DNA of 64,000 nt from Phymatolithon calcareum (lineage: Eukaryota; Rhodophyta; Florideophyceae; Hapalidiales): NCBI GenBank assembly GCA_977006965.1, contig OZ345371.1, positions 1,922,001 to 1,986,000 on the forward strand, given 5' to 3'. Each line of letters starts with the position of its first letter. The first letter of the stretch is position 1. Below the pieces are notes generated by a model, which had not been told where the DNA came from, made no database searches, and was given only the letters and a program-made list of their open reading frames with translations. Positions 63,099 through 64,000 of this stretch are shown here, one piece after another. The position numbers and the translations under genes were made by a program.

Positions 63099-64000
63099 AT
63101 GAGCCAAGACTGTGCTATAAGAGTAGCAAGATTGCCAAGGCCGTGTACATCGCTGAGAAACTGTCCTCTGTTGCGTTCAATCATGTCGTCGAACGTATCG
63201 GCGAACTTGGGTGCTGCATCTGCAATGTCAAGGTGGTGCTCGCACAGTCGTCACATCAACCATACCAATAACCTGTTCGCAGCCATGGGTGTCCATCACA
63301 TGATGTCATTTGGATGCGGACTCGAAAGCTCTCGCTCTGCTTTTCAGGATCTCACAAAGACGAAGGGCTTCCCTTCGAAGGTTGCGCTTGTGCTGTTTTC
63401 GGTCGTCATTGCAGTATACAACATGCTGCTGGTTGCTATTTTGGTGCTGAACGAGGTATGGTTGTTTATCGAGAGGCTAAGCTATTGCTCGTTTTACATC
63501 TGCACGCTCTTCTTCTTCAACTTCTCTCGAATGAACTCGCTGTACGGCACCACTTTCAAAGTTGTGGAGTCTCTGCTCGGCAAGATCTGGCATGACAGTG
63601 CAATCGCGCTAATCACACCAGCCAGGCGTTGCGTTTCTTGCAAGGCTCGGAAATGCGCTGAAGGACGATGCTACAAGTTCACCAAAGGCGTCTTGTACGA
63701 TCAGATCCGCATCAGTTGCGGGTGCTACAAAAGACATCTCTCGGACCGCCTGGAACTTGCACGCGAACACGATGGTTGCAAAACGCTCTTTGTTCAGAGT
63801 GGCGGTGTCTTTGAGGCCAAGTATCTCTGGCGGTCGAGTATGCTTGAGCGGCTTAGCAAGGATGCATGCGGGGTGTTTAATGATTGTGTACTTGAGCGCT
63901 ATTTCGACATGGATCGGTCAATGTGGGTGAGTGTGCGTCTGGAGAGCCTGACCGAGAAGAAGTTTGCGGAGTTCAAGAATCGTTCAACTTTCGAGCGGAA
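63099..64000 (+). CDS. Partial unknown ORF running off the right edge
   Basis: From the ATG at 63099 (preceded in frame by TAA at 63090-63092) the frame stays open for 300 codons to the window end. A later Met at 63183 is an alternative start. A hydrophobic segment, VALVLFSVVIAVYNMLLVAI, lies at about residues 99-118, with more aromatic hydrophobics to about 146 (FYICTLFFFNF), so one or two membrane spans are possible. Next comes a Cys cluster: CVSCKARKCAEGRC near 178-191 and CGCYKRH near 207. A soluble-looking region (ERYFDMDRSMWVSV) reaches the edge. No family is recognised. Unbroken length and GC balance favour a real gene, but it could be part of a transposon. Confidence 0.45.
   Translation, partial: MSQDCAIRVARLPRPCTSLRNCPLLRSIMSSNVSANLGAASAMSRWCSHSRHINHTNNLFAAMGVHHMMSFGCGLESSRSAFQDLTKTKGFPSKVALVLFSVVIAVYNMLLVAILVLNEVWLFIERLSYCSFYICTLFFFNFSRMNSLYGTTFKVVESLLGKIWHDSAIALITPARRCVSCKARKCAEGRCYKFTKGVLYDQIRISCGCYKRHLSDRLELAREHDGCKTLFVQSGGVFEAKYLWRSSMLERLSKDACGVFNDCVLERYFDMDRSMWVSVRLESLTEKKFAEFKNRSTFER

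Noticed and set aside
1-64000. tRNA, rRNA or CRISPR
   Set aside because: I saw no T-loop/cloverleaf pattern, rRNA signature or regularly spaced identical repeats. The 28-bp array has no unique spacers.

Overview
The window is nuclear DNA of a eukaryote, most likely a photosynthetic one with few introns. A red alga fits best, possibly a florideophyte such as Chondrus, but that is inference. The clues are a plant-type chloroplast DSHCT-family protein with a transit-like N-terminus, a twin-CX9C mitochondrial protein, intronless host genes, and a large load of non-LTR retrotransposons and DNA-transposon relics. No bacterial operon structure, tRNA, rRNA or CRISPR array was seen.

Ordinary genes occupy only about a tenth of the window. 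They are a CHCHD2/Mix17-like gene (6198-6737, +), an ISE2/Ski2-like gene (7059-11126, -) whose ATP-binding motifs are all degenerate, a PAF-acetylhydrolase-like lipase (13554-14870, -), an unrecognised putative plastid-targeted protein (55519-56514, -), and a long ORF leaving the right edge (63099-64000, +). A degenerate or spliced gene may lie at 36027-36769 (-).

The rest is repeat-derived. (i) At least two non-LTR families are present. Family A has an apurinic-type endonuclease and an RT, with a 3' end in TTCTTC. Family R carries RNase H and a zinc motif, with a 3' end in (AAAG)n. A third 3' end (family B) recurs four or five times. Two nested insertions are preserved with target-site duplications, at 18.8-19.4 kb and 57.9-61.7 kb. 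(ii) A four-copy family of elements encodes a roughly 700-residue, probably disordered, basic protein. Two copies are intact ORFs (23831-25945 and 46043-48112, both -) and two are decayed (about 16.4-17.8 kb and 17.8-21.6 kb). I do not recognise this family, and it is the best candidate for something undescribed. (iii) A repeat of about 1.8 kb is present in opposite orientations at 11.2-13.0 kb and 21.9-23.8 kb, and one end contains decayed WD40 repeats. (iv) DNA-transposon traces include a 565-bp pogo-like MITE with 23-bp inverted ends and TA duplication (27385-27949), a Plavaka/CMC-like transposase relic (about 31.0-33.0 kb) and an inverted-repeat element at 4282-5743. (v) There are several near-perfect hairpins, a 28-bp minisatellite and an 81-bp tandem repeat.

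The host genes look like independent housekeeping functions (mitochondrion, plastid RNA metabolism, lipid hydrolysis) in short gene islands separated by repeat deserts. No coordinated pathway is evident.
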